Assembly: GCA_030950365.1 (NCBI GenBank)
Contig: JAUZRQ010000023.1
Span: forward strand, 67,235 to 101,179
Direction: 5' to 3'
Length of the DNA: 33,945 nt
Source of the DNA: Candidatus Zhuqueibacterota bacterium
GTDB lineage: Bacteria; Zhuqueibacterota; Zhuqueibacteria; Zhuqueibacterales; Geothermadaptataceae
Below are positions 24,030 through 31,400 of the stretch, one piece after another. The notes beneath the pieces were generated by a model. It was given only the letters and a program-made list of their open reading frames with translations. It was not told the origin of the DNA and ran no database searches. Numbering within the stretch: position 1 is the first letter of the stretch; every line of letters starts with the position of its first letter. The translations under genes and the position numbers were made by a program.

Positions 24030-25910
24030 TCACCTCATGATTCCGATTTCCAGATGCGATGGCAGCGCCGGAGTGTGATACACGCGCTGCGTAGCCTTCT
24101 GAAAATCCTCCGGTTTTGCCTGGTAGATATTCACGAACGTTTGCGGATTGATGTCGATCATCGGGAACCAGGTGCTCTGCACCTGTACCATGATGCGATG
24201 CCTTTTTTTGAAACGGTGGAACACGTCTTGCAGCGTGAATTCGATTTTCGTGACCTGATTGGGCACAAACGGCTCCGGGTTGGCCAGGCTGTTGCGGAAT
24301 TTGCCGCGCAGCACATCGCCGCGCACCAGCATCTCGAAGCCGCCGTATTCGACCTTGCGCCCGCGGAACTCGCGCGTCTGCATGGTGTCCGGGAACACGT
24401 CGATCAGTTTCACAATCCAGTCCGAATCGGTGCCGGAGGTGGACACGTAGAAGCTCACCTTCACCGGCCCGGCCACGCTGAGGTCCTCGCCCAGCGGCTC
24501 GGTCTGAAACACCAGCACATCCGGCCGGCGGTCGGCAAACCGCTGATCTTCGATCATAAACGCCGGATTGTACCAGTGCGTGATCTCCGCGGTGTAGGGC
24601 ACGGGATGCGCCGGATCGCTGATATACTCATCGTATTCGGCTTCGCTCTTTACCGGCGGCGTAAACGACAGCCTGCCCCGATCGCGCAGATACAGCTTGC
24701 GCATGTCGCGGTTGTCCGGTGGCCAGCGATCCAGAAAATGCCACTCGTTTGCTCCGGTTTCAAACATGACCGCTTCGGCCATGTCCAGCCGTCCTTGTCC
24801 TTTGAGGTAATAATTGAAAAATGGCACCTCGACGTGCTCGGTATAAAATTCCGACGTCCGCGAACCGAAATTGATGTCGCCCAGTGACCGGCCATCGCCG
24901 CGCGACCACTGTCCGTGATACCACGGCCCCATCACCAGATGATTCACCGTCTTCGGATTGTTTTTTTCGATAGTTGCATAAGTGTGCAGGGCGCCATACA
25001 AATTTTCCGTATCGAACCAGCCGCCCACCACCAGCATCGCCGGTTTGATGTTGCGCAGGTGCGGCAACACGCTGCGACTGGCCCAGAAATCGTCCCAGGT
25101 GCCATGACGCATCAGCGTGTCCCAGAAGGCCACCTGATGGTGCATGTATTGGCGATTGGCGTTGGGCAACGGGCCGAGGTTAAGGTAAAATTTATAGCCA
25201 TCCGGCGTGCCGTAATCGAACGACGGATCGGGCTCGCTTTTCGGTTTCGGCCGCGGCCAGCCGAAACGGATCAAAAAGCCAAAGGCGTGTGATATTAGAA
25301 ACGCGCCGTTGTGGAACCAGTCGTCGCCGGCCATCCATTTGGTAACCGGGGCCTGCGGCGACACCGCCTTCACCGCCGGATGCGCATGAATGGCGCCCAT
25401 GGTGGAATAAAATCCCGGGTAGGAAATCCCGCTGATGCCGACGCGGCCATTGTTGTTGGGGATATGTTTAACCAGCCAGTCCACCGTATCGTAGGTATCG
25501 GTGGTTTCGTCGATCTGTTTTTTGGAACGCGGACGCTCAATGACCGGCCTCATATGCACGAAGTCGCCCTCGGACATGTACCGTCCGCGCACATCCTGAA
25601 AAGCGACGATGTACCCTTCCTGAAAGTAGCGTCTGCGCTGATTGCCTACGCGCTCGATGTATTTATCCGGCCCGTACGGCCGCACGCTGTACGGGGTGCG
25701 CTTCAGGATGATGGGATATGTTTTGGATTTGTCTTTCGGCACATACACGATCGTGTACAGTTTCACCCCGTCGCGCATGGGGATTTTGTATTCGTATTTG
25801 GTATAATGCTCGCGGACATATTCGGAAAACTGCGCGCTCGCCTGCCGATTCGACTGCAGAAAAACCGCGAGCGCAATGACCGACAGCATCCAAAAACGCA
25901 TTCGTCGCAT
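24030..25910 (-). CDS. CocE/NonD family hydrolase (X-Pro dipeptidyl-peptidase-like, secreted)
   Basis: A 626-residue alpha/beta hydrolase of the CocE/alpha-amino-acid ester hydrolase group. A signal peptide ends near QASAQ (about 26). The core begins YEYKIPMRDGVKLYTIVYVP. The nucleophile elbow is GISGISYPG, the acid lies in VVGGWFDTENLYG, and the catalytic His is in VMGPWYHGQWS. The C-terminal jelly roll (about 440-626) is the X-Pro-DPP C-terminal domain. It should act in the periplasm or outside the cell on peptides, acylated amino acids or esters; the substrate is not predictable. The ATG follows AGGAG. It is cotranscribed with the SDR at 23216-24025. Confidence 0.9.
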   Translation of the reverse strand: MRRMRFWMLSVIALAVFLQSNRQASAQFSEYVREHYTKYEYKIPMRDGVKLYTIVYVPKDKSKTYPIILKRTPYSVRPYGPDKYIERVGNQRRRYFQEGYIVAFQDVRGRYMSEGDFVHMRPVIERPRSKKQIDETTDTYDTVDWLVKHIPNNNGRVGISGISYPGFYSTMGAIHAHPAVKAVSPQAPVTKWMAGDDWFHNGAFLISHAFGFLIRFGWPRPKPKSEPDPSFDYGTPDGYKFYLNLGPLPNANRQYMHHQVAFWDTLMRHGTWDDFWASRSVLPHLRNIKPAMLVVGGWFDTENLYGALHTYATIEKNNPKTVNHLVMGPWYHGQWSRGDGRSLGDINFGSRTSEFYTEHVEVPFFNYYLKGQGRLDMAEAVMFETGANEWHFLDRWPPDNRDMRKLYLRDRGRLSFTPPVKSEAEYDEYISDPAHPVPYTAEITHWYNPAFMIEDQRFADRRPDVLVFQTEPLGEDLSVAGPVKVSFYVSTSGTDSDWIVKLIDVFPDTMQTREFRGRKVEYGGFEMLVRGDVLRGKFRNSLANPEPFVPNQVTKIEFTLQDVFHRFKKRHRIMVQVQSTWFPMIDINPQTFVNIYQAKPEDFQKATQRVYHTPALPSHLEIGIMR

Positions 25911-26061
25911 GATGGTTCTCCTTATTCGTCACATTGAGTTCATCCCGCGGCTGATTTTCCTCTCGTAAAGGCGCAGAACTCGACGAGAAATATCCCGCCA
26001 TAGTCCCTGTAGCCACTGTCACTTGTGGGCGGAAGTTAATGGCAGGGATCACGCCAGGACA

Positions 26062-26080
26062 GCGCCCCACAAGGGGGCGC
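26062..26080. repeat. GCGCCCC palindrome
   Basis: GCGCCCC-ACAAG-GGGGCGC, a perfect 7-bp stem, followed by AGCTAC. Confidence 0.5.
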
Positions 26081-26090
26081 AGCTACATAG

Positions 26091-26124
26091 CATCATCATC
26101 CGCGTTCAATCCGCGTCTATCCGT
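26091..26124. repeat. ATCYGTGG-family repeat
   Basis: ATCCGCGTTC, AATCCGCGTC and TATCCGTGGC in tandem at 10-11 base spacing. Confidence 0.65.
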
Positions 26125-26157
26125 GGCTTTTAACAACCAGCGCCTCAGCGGAACCAT

Positions 26158-26316
26158 TCAACCCTTTTTGCAATGATGCGGATATTCACCCCACCAGGAC
26201 GGCCGCGACAGCCTTTTCTGCTCCGGCCAGAGTTGATCCAGCGTACTGGCATCGAATACTCCCGGGAAACCATCCATCTTCCTGGCGCGCAGCGGACCAC
26301 CGCGCCGGGATGACAT
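26158..26316 (-). pseudogene. Possible gene remnant or small ORF, 52 codons
   Basis: Minus-strand frame from ATG 26316 to TGA 26158. The translation has a protein-like look, with conserved-type residues in MDGFPGVFDASTLDQLWPEQ and SRPSWWGEYPHHCKKG. It has no ribosome binding site, and a stop codon lies seven codons upstream. Codon use is like that of the host genes. It may be the C-terminal tail of a decayed gene or a real small protein. The family was not recognised. Confidence 0.25.
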
Positions 26317-26402
26317 TTGCAGCAAAATATAGCGCTATTTCCCGGAACGCAAGCCAGACGAAACGAACGGCGATTTTGGTTTTTGAGGCCAGAAGTAGAT
26401 TT

Positions 26403-26430
26403 CACCACAAAGGCACCAAGAGCACAAAGG
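26403..26430. repeat. ACCACAAAG repeat
   Basis: CACCACAAAG, GCACCAAGA and GCACAAAGG: three units at 9-10 base spacing. Distant relative of the ACCACGAAG repeats. Confidence 0.55.
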
Positions 26431-26516
26431 GGGGGTAAGTTTTGGGGATGACCACGCTGGCAGGGTCGCAATCCCTGGGCATCGTTAAACTCCTCATAAT
26501 GCAGCTCACACGGTCC

Positions 26517-26537
26517 CACACCGTCTCTGACGGTGTG
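26517..26537. repeat. ACACCGT palindrome
   Basis: CACACCGTC-TCT-GACGGTGTG, a perfect 9-bp stem. Same family as 20268-20288. Confidence 0.65.
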
Positions 26538-26570
26538 TTTGGGATTGACAATGATTGTGGGAATTTTTTC

Positions 26571-26597
26571 AACCACGAAACGCACGAAGAAAAAGCC
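26571..26597. repeat. ACCACGAAG repeat
   Basis: ACCACGAAA-CGCACGAAG-AAAAAGCC, almost identical in layout to 20396-20420. Confidence 0.6.
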
Positions 26598-26620
26598 ATT
26601 TTAGGGAAAGGTTTCCATAG

Positions 26621-26654
26621 CAATCAGTGCAAATCTGTGAAATCTGTGGTTTGC
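26621..26654. repeat. ATCYGTGG-family repeat (three units)
   Basis: CAATCAGTGCA, AATCTGTGA and AATCTGTGGTT in tandem; closest relative of 20446-20478. Confidence 0.7.
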
Positions 26655-26697
26655 AAGAGGCCGTGTCGCGGGCTGTGGATTTGGGATCTGCTAACTC

Positions 26698-26723
26698 TGG
26701 CAGGGACTGAAGCCCTGGCAGGG
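26698..26723. repeat. GGCAGGG element (degenerate palindrome)
   Basis: TGGCAGGG-ACTGAAGC-CCTGGCAGGG. CAGGG and CCCTG give a 5-bp stem and TGGCAGGG is also directly repeated. It sits just after the SGNH gene, as the 20604 copy does after the TPR gene, but no T tract follows. Confidence 0.5.
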
Positions 26724-26728
26724 TGGGG

Positions 26729-27733
26729 CTAATACGATGCGCTGCTTTTGCCGTTGGTCGGGGTGGGTAAGAGATGGTGCTTTTGCAGAGTGTCGATGAG
26801 GGCGGTGTTATACAGCCGCACGCCCGCCGGGTTGAGATGATCCGCATCGGAAAAGTGCACATGGGTTTGCACTGGCAGCTTGAAATTGAAATCGAAATAC
26901 CGAACGCCTTTTTCTTCGGCGAGCGCGGCAAATGTCGCTGCGATCTCATCGTAATTCACCACCGCACGCAAAATTTCCAGCGGCTCCGGCTGGCTCACCA
27001 GCACGATCCGGCTGCCGCGCGCGTACACGTAATCGATGATCCGTCGAAGATAATCCAGTTGAAATTCCTGCAATTCGATGCGCCTGGGCTTCGGATTGGG
27101 CGATTTCGTGTACACCTTGTGCGTTTCCACATAACCGCCAGGCACGTACACCTCGTCTTCAAATGGCTGCTGTTGGGCGCGCTCGAGGCGGCCGGTTTGG
27201 GTGAGGAAAAAGTTATCCAGCGCTGCATTCAGTGCGTGCGGCGTTCGTAGCGCCAGCGCCATGGCCACCATTTCCCAGGAAAACGGTGCGTTTTTGGATA
27301 GATCGTAAAACGATTCCAGCCCGTCCCGATCGTACAGATTGCGGTAAATATCCAGAATCACCAGCCGCGGCCGTAGTTTGGGGAAATAGCGTTTCAGAAC
27401 GTAGTACGAATTGATCGGCGTCTGGCCGGTGGTGCCGAGATTGAACGACCGGTAGCCGTATTCCGCAAAAATGCGCGGATCGAACGACCGGTAGGTGTGT
27501 GACGAGCCCAGAAAAAGGATATCCACCTCGCCCCAGGTCTCCGCCTCGCGGATGCGCGGCAGGGTGAAGCCGAATCCGCCGGTCTCCACTGGATTGCGCG
27601 TGGCAAGGTCCAGAACAGACTGATCGCCGACGCGGATATGGAAGAACATCCATCCGACCAGTCCATAAAGCACCACAACAAGAAGGCCATAAACTGCTGT
27701 CTGTCTTGCCAGCTTGATCATGTATGCCCGCAT
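26729..27733 (-). CDS. SGNH-type membrane protein, partner of MBOAT O-acyltransferase
   Basis: A 334-residue protein with one N-terminal transmembrane helix (about 11-31: TAVYGLLVVVLYGLVGWMFF) and a periplasmic domain of SGNH/AlgJ-DltD type. The nucleophile motif is ILFLGSSHTYRSFDP and the Asp-His pair is FSDADHLNPAG near the C-terminus. Such proteins take an acyl group passed across the membrane by an MBOAT protein and place it on a polysaccharide or teichoic-type polymer. The MBOAT gene ends 28 bp upstream. The start is uncertain, because ATG codons at 27733 and 27721 both lack a clear ribosome binding site. Confidence 0.8.
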   Translation of the reverse strand: MRAYMIKLARQTAVYGLLVVVLYGLVGWMFFHIRVGDQSVLDLATRNPVETGGFGFTLPRIREAETWGEVDILFLGSSHTYRSFDPRIFAEYGYRSFNLGTTGQTPINSYYVLKRYFPKLRPRLVILDIYRNLYDRDGLESFYDLSKNAPFSWEMVAMALALRTPHALNAALDNFFLTQTGRLERAQQQPFEDEVYVPGGYVETHKVYTKSPNPKPRRIELQEFQLDYLRRIIDYVYARGSRIVLVSQPEPLEILRAVVNYDEIAATFAALAEEKGVRYFDFNFKLPVQTHVHFSDADHLNPAGVRLYNTALIDTLQKHHLLPTPTNGKSSASY

Positions 27734-27761
27734 CGATTAATGAAAATCAATTAATCCTCGT

Positions 27762-29213
27762 CTAAAACTGAAAATAGATAAATTCCGTGTGATTGTAAAC
27801 GCCGAAAAATACGATGCAAAGCAGCAGTCCGTAAAACACCGCCAGCCGGAGCGGTTGCGAGGTGCGTACGCTGAAAGATACCCATTTGCCGGATGATTGC
27901 AACAGGTGTACCAGCTCCATCACAACGATGAACAGCATCACCAGCATCAGCTCGCCCCAGCCCAGTTCGATATTGATATCCATGAGGCCCCGCCATGAAA
28001 AATCGATCTGGCTCATGTTGTGAAGAATCAGCATCGCATCGGACAGGCTGTTGGCGCGGAAAAACACCCACGCCACCAGCACCAGATGGAAGGTGACCAC
28101 CGTCTGCCAGAGTCCCTGCAGCCGCGGCCGGCGCGCCAGCCCGATCCAAGCGCGGATTTTCGCGCGCGCGGTTTGCGTCCAGATGGAGAAGATCAGATAA
28201 AACCCGTGCAACGCGCCCCATACCACAAAGGTCCAGTTGGCGCCGTGCCACAGGCCGCTGACCAGAAACACCACCATCAGGTTGTAATACCAGCGCCATT
28301 TAACCACCCGGTTACCGCCCAGCGGGATATACAGATAATCGCGGAACCAGGTGGATAGCGAGATGTGCCAGCGTTTCCAGAATTCGGAAATCGATTTGGC
28401 GAAGTAGGGCTGCCGGAAATTTTCCATCAGGTCGAAGCCGAGGATGCGCGCGCTGCCGATGGCGATATCGGAATAACCGGAAAAATCGCAATAAATTTGA
28501 AACGCAAAAAAGTAGGTGGCCAGAATCAGCGGCCAGCCCTGGTAATCGCCGGGATGGTTGTACGCCTCATTCACGTAAATGGCCAGCCGGTCGGCGATGA
28601 CCACTTTTTTGAACAGGCCCCACAGGATCAGCATCAGGCCGGATCGCAAGCGCTGCTCAGAAAACGACACCTTGCGGTAAAACTGCTTCAGCAGCCGGGT
28701 GGAGCGCTCAATGGGACCAGCCACCAGTTGCGGGAAAAACGCCACGTACAGCGCAAAACGCAGCGGATTTTTTTCGGGTTGGGTCTCGCCGCGGTACACA
28801 TCGATGGTGTAGCTCAACGTCTGGAAAGTGTAAAACGAGATGCCCACTGGCAACAGCACGTCCAGCGCCGGCATGTGCACATCCACGCGCACGGCGGCAA
28901 ACAGGTGGCTGAGTGAATCGGCAAAGAAGTTGAAATATTTGAACGTGAATAATAGGCCGAGATTGGCGAACAGGCTCATCAACAGAAATTTGCGTCGCTT
29001 TTTTCGCTCATCAGTGCGGCTCATGCCCAGTCCGGCAAAGTAATCCACCAGAGTGGATGCCAGAATAAGCACGATGTATTCCGGCCGCCAACACATGTAA
29101 AAATAGTAGCTGGCCAGCAATAGAAAAATCAGCCGAAAACGGTGCGGCAGCGCAAAATAGACTAGAGTAACGATCGGAAAGAAAACAAGAAATTCGAACG
29201 AATTGAATAGCAT
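27762..29213 (-). CDS. MBOAT family O-acyltransferase (AlgI-like)
   Basis: A 483-residue polytopic membrane protein of the MBOAT family (PF03062), AlgI branch. Characteristic segments are LPVGISFYTFQTLSYTIDVY, ALYVAFFPQLVAGPIER, IYCDFSGYSDIAIGSARILG, FWKRWHISLSTWFRDYLYIP and the catalytic-His loop FLVSGLWHGANWTF. The first half has several transmembrane helices starting at residue 6. It should carry acetyl groups across the inner membrane for the SGNH partner downstream. No polymer-synthesis genes are present in the window, so the acceptor is unknown. A GAGG ribosome binding site precedes the ATG. Confidence 0.93.
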   Translation of the reverse strand: MLFNSFEFLVFFPIVTLVYFALPHRFRLIFLLLASYYFYMCWRPEYIVLILASTLVDYFAGLGMSRTDERKKRRKFLLMSLFANLGLLFTFKYFNFFADSLSHLFAAVRVDVHMPALDVLLPVGISFYTFQTLSYTIDVYRGETQPEKNPLRFALYVAFFPQLVAGPIERSTRLLKQFYRKVSFSEQRLRSGLMLILWGLFKKVVIADRLAIYVNEAYNHPGDYQGWPLILATYFFAFQIYCDFSGYSDIAIGSARILGFDLMENFRQPYFAKSISEFWKRWHISLSTWFRDYLYIPLGGNRVVKWRWYYNLMVVFLVSGLWHGANWTFVVWGALHGFYLIFSIWTQTARAKIRAWIGLARRPRLQGLWQTVVTFHLVLVAWVFFRANSLSDAMLILHNMSQIDFSWRGLMDINIELGWGELMLVMLFIVVMELVHLLQSSGKWVSFSVRTSQPLRLAVFYGLLLCIVFFGVYNHTEFIYFQF

Positions 29214-29249
29214 GGCCTCGGCGACCTGTTGACTTCATATTCATGCAGC

Positions 29250-29283
29250 AAAGCCGAAGCGTCCGGCGGGTCGCTTCGGCTTT
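29250..29283. other. Perfect 12-bp hairpin in a divergent intergenic region
   Basis: AAAGCCGAAGCG and CGCTTCGGCTTT enclose 10 bases, 36 bases upstream of the MBOAT ATG. It has terminator-like A/T ends both ways, but no gene enters it from either side. In the MBOAT mRNA it would form a stable leader hairpin. Confidence 0.6.
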
Positions 29284-29501
29284 GGTTCTCAGACTTTCAA
29301 TCACAGATATTTAGGTGAGTCTGACATCCCATTTATACCAACAACGCTGCACCAGCGCTGAAAGGCAGGCGGCGCTTTCACCGATTTTTCGCACCGGGTC
29401 TATTTTTCTTTGGCTCCGTACCACCTCTTTTTATTTTTTAGCCAAGTCGCAAAAGCATCCATGGCGGGAACCGGATTTGTCACTCTATCAAAGGAGCTGC
29501 C

Positions 29502-30662
29502 ATGAAAATCGTTCTTAAAATCGTGCTTGCGCTTTTGGTGTTGGCCATTCTGGGATTCTTTTTCGTGTTTCCCGGATACATGATGCGCAGCGTGAATGTC
29601 GTTCTGGATCGCGAACCGTATGTGCCTTCGCAGCGGGCCGTGGAACTACACAAAACCCTGTTCATCGCCGATTTGCACTGCGATGCCCTGCTGTGGAACC
29701 GTGACCTGCTGAAGCGCAGCAATGTCGGGCATGTGGATATTCCACGGCTCAGCGAGGGCAATGTGGCGCTGCAGGCGTTCACCATCGTGTCCAAGGTGCC
29801 GCCGGGCCTGAACATCGAGCGCAATGAGGCCAAACACGATCTCATCACCCTGCTGGTTATTGCTCAGCGCTGGCCGTTTTCCACCTGGGGCTCACTGAAA
29901 GCGCGCGCGGTGTATCAATCGCAAAAACTGCAGCGTTTCGCCGAGAAGTCGGAAAACACGTTTTTCGTCATTCGCTCGCGTAAGGATTTGCAGGACTACT
30001 TCGAGCGCCGCAAGACCGATCCGAAGATCACGGCCGGATTTCTCGGTGCCGAAGGAGCACAGGTGCTGGAAGGTGATATTGCCAATCTGGATGATCTGTT
30101 CAACGCCGGCATTCGCATGATGGCCCCGACGCACTTTTTCGACAACGAGGTTGCGGGATCGGCGCACGGCGTCAAAAAAGGCGGCCTCACCGATCTCGGC
30201 CGGGCCATGATCCGCGAAATGGAAAAGCGGCGCATGATCATCGATCTCGCGCACGCCTCCGCCAAAACCATCGACGATGTGCTGGCCATGGTCACCCGGC
30301 CGGTGGTGGTGTCGCATACGGGGGTCCGCGGCACCTGCGACAATACGCGCAATTTAAGCGACCAGCAAATTCGCGGGATCGCGGCCACCGGTGGGGTCAT
30401 TGGTATTGGCTACTGGGAAACCGCGGTTTGCGGCAAAGATGCCAAAGCCATCGTCGCGGCCATGAAATACGTGGCCAATCTGGTGGGCGTGGAACACATC
30501 GCGCTTGGTTCGGATTTCGATGGAGGTGTCACCGAACCATTTGACACCACCGGTTTGATCGAGATCACCGATGAGCTGCTCAAGGCTGGTTTTTCGGAAC
30601 AAGACATCCGGCTGATTATGGGGGAAAATGTGCTGCGGCTGTTGCTGGACACTCTGCCGTGA
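29502..30662 (+). CDS. Membrane dipeptidase, peptidase family M19
   Basis: A 386-residue zinc dipeptidase of the renal dipeptidase family. An N-terminal transmembrane helix (about 4-23) anchors it, so it should act in the periplasm on dipeptides, possibly including D-amino acid dipeptides from peptidoglycan. Metal ligands are visible: H59 and D61 (IADLHCDALL), the bridging Glu in GFLGAEGAQ, and the histidines in IIDLAHAS and VVVSHTGVRG. The acidic GSDFDGG completes the site. The ATG has AAAGGAG upstream. It is divergent from the MBOAT gene. A weak hairpin follows the stop. Confidence 0.94.
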   Translation: MKIVLKIVLALLVLAILGFFFVFPGYMMRSVNVVLDREPYVPSQRAVELHKTLFIADLHCDALLWNRDLLKRSNVGHVDIPRLSEGNVALQAFTIVSKVPPGLNIERNEAKHDLITLLVIAQRWPFSTWGSLKARAVYQSQKLQRFAEKSENTFFVIRSRKDLQDYFERRKTDPKITAGFLGAEGAQVLEGDIANLDDLFNAGIRMMAPTHFFDNEVAGSAHGVKKGGLTDLGRAMIREMEKRRMIIDLAHASAKTIDDVLAMVTRPVVVSHTGVRGTCDNTRNLSDQQIRGIAATGGVIGIGYWETAVCGKDAKAIVAAMKYVANLVGVEHIALGSDFDGGVTEPFDTTGLIEITDELLKAGFSEQDIRLIMGENVLRLLLDTLP

Positions 30663-30685
30663 TTATATATCCTCATCCAGCCGTG

Positions 30686-30709
30686 AGGCGCAGGATGCGT
30701 ACGCCTTTT
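30686..30709 (+). terminator. Weak terminator candidate after the dipeptidase
   Basis: AGGCG (30686-30690) and CGCCT (30702-30706) with an 11-base loop, then TTT. The stem is only 5 bp. Confidence 0.3.
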
Positions 30710-30851
30710 CCGGTACAATAAAAACCAGCAGGATATGGCTTCGTTTGTTTGAAGTCACCGAAAAACGAGGTTTGTTCTGTTGCGAGAAACGCCTGGCACC
30801 TGGGAGATGTCTGGTATTTTTGTCTGAATCACAGAACAATATTAAAGCTGT

Positions 30852-30877
30852 TAAACATTTTTTCCGTCTGCCGATAT
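30852..30877 (+). promoter_or_regulatory. Sigma-28 (FliA)-like promoter
   Basis: TAAA at 30852-30855, 14 bases, then GCCGATAT at 30870-30877. The enterobacterial FliA consensus is TAAA-N15-GCCGATAA, so this is one base short in spacing and one base off in the -10 box. It points toward the small gene at 31023. Confidence 0.45.
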
Positions 30878-31022
30878 TAAAACCAGGTCTGCGCCGGTGT
30901 GATTGCACCGTTGCGATCCTATCCGGTCAAGCCGGGATCCTTCGGATTGTGAGACATCAGGGGCAGAATGGAATCGCATGCAAAGGCCGTACTGTTCACC
31001 CAAAGCAAAAGGAGACGGGAAT

Positions 31023-31208
31023 ATGCATGTTTCAGGAGCCAATGCCAGTGCCGCCCAGATCACCCGGTTATTGCAAAACCAACCGACCACGGATGAATTG
31101 AAAGCACAATCCAGGCAGCCGGCTGCCCGGGAACCAGAAAACGAGCTTCAGGCCCAAAGCCTGCCCAAAGAGGAAGGCAAAGGCATGAAGATCGACTTGC
31201 TGGCTTAG
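31023..31208 (+). CDS. Small protein, 61 residues, possibly motility-linked
   Basis: The ATG follows AAGGAGACGGGA, a strong ribosome binding site. The protein starts MHVSGANASAAQITRLLQNQ, is Gln/Glu/Lys-rich and hydrophilic in the middle, and ends KGMKIDLLA. It has no signal peptide or transmembrane segment. The length and the G..IDL.A type ending recall the small putative motility protein family YjfB (PF14070), but the match is by eye and weak. A sigma-28-like promoter upstream and a strong terminator downstream (31277-31309) support a real monocistronic gene. If sigma-28 controls it, a flagellar or late-class role is likely. Confidence 0.6.
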   Translation: MHVSGANASAAQITRLLQNQPTTDELKAQSRQPAAREPENELQAQSLPKEEGKGMKIDLLA

Positions 31209-31276
31209 CGGTAGCCTATTGAGCGTTCTCAGCGCAGGCAAAGTGACAGGCATAACCAAAGATGGCCAGCCCCCAC

Positions 31277-31309
31277 AAAAAAGGCCGGTTTTTTCAACCG
31301 GCCTTTTTT
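31277..31309. terminator. Bidirectional Rho-independent terminator
   Basis: A6 plus GGCCGGTT, loop TTTTC, then AACCGGCC plus T6: a perfect 14-bp stem with A and T tracts on both sides. It ends the small gene at 31023 (plus) and fabF (minus, stop at 31401), which converge here. Confidence 0.9.
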
Positions 31310-31400
31310 ATTTCTGTTGAATCTCGAGTAAACGGCATTACCAAAGAGTCCACGGATTTCACAATGGTCCTCTCCCCCTGGAATGACAAAACGTTTCTAT

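Larger units (their letters stand above)
25911..26728. other. Gene-free repeat cluster B
   Basis: 818 bp between the CocE-type gene start and the SGNH gene end. It holds a GCGCCCC palindrome (26062), ATCYGTGG repeats (26091, 26621), ACCACAAAG and ACCACGAAA repeats (26403, 26571), an ACACCGT palindrome (26517), and GGCAGGG elements (26454, 26698). A 52-codon frame at 26158-26316 may be a gene remnant. Confidence 0.7.
30663..31022. other. Intergenic region with sigma-28-like promoter and structured leader
   Basis: 360 bp between the dipeptidase and the small gene at 31023. It has a weak terminator hairpin (30686-30709), a degenerate GGCACCT-type palindrome (30790-30825), a sigma-28-like promoter (30852-30877) and a leader of about 138 bases. 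The leader holds two potential hairpins (CGGTG-TGATTG-CACCG near 30895, and a GATCC/GGATC stem near 30918). No known riboswitch was recognised. Confidence 0.5.

Noticed and set aside
20003-26654. CRISPR array
   Set aside because: The periodic units are 10-11 bases apart with no spacers of uniform length and no cas genes.
30880-31022. c-di-GMP (GEMM) or other known riboswitch in the leader of the small gene
   Set aside because: The conserved core sequences of the classes I considered are not present; only generic hairpins are seen.
30960-31022. Sigma-54 promoter upstream of the small gene
   Set aside because: The GG and GC dinucleotides near 30970-30982 are eight bases apart instead of ten.
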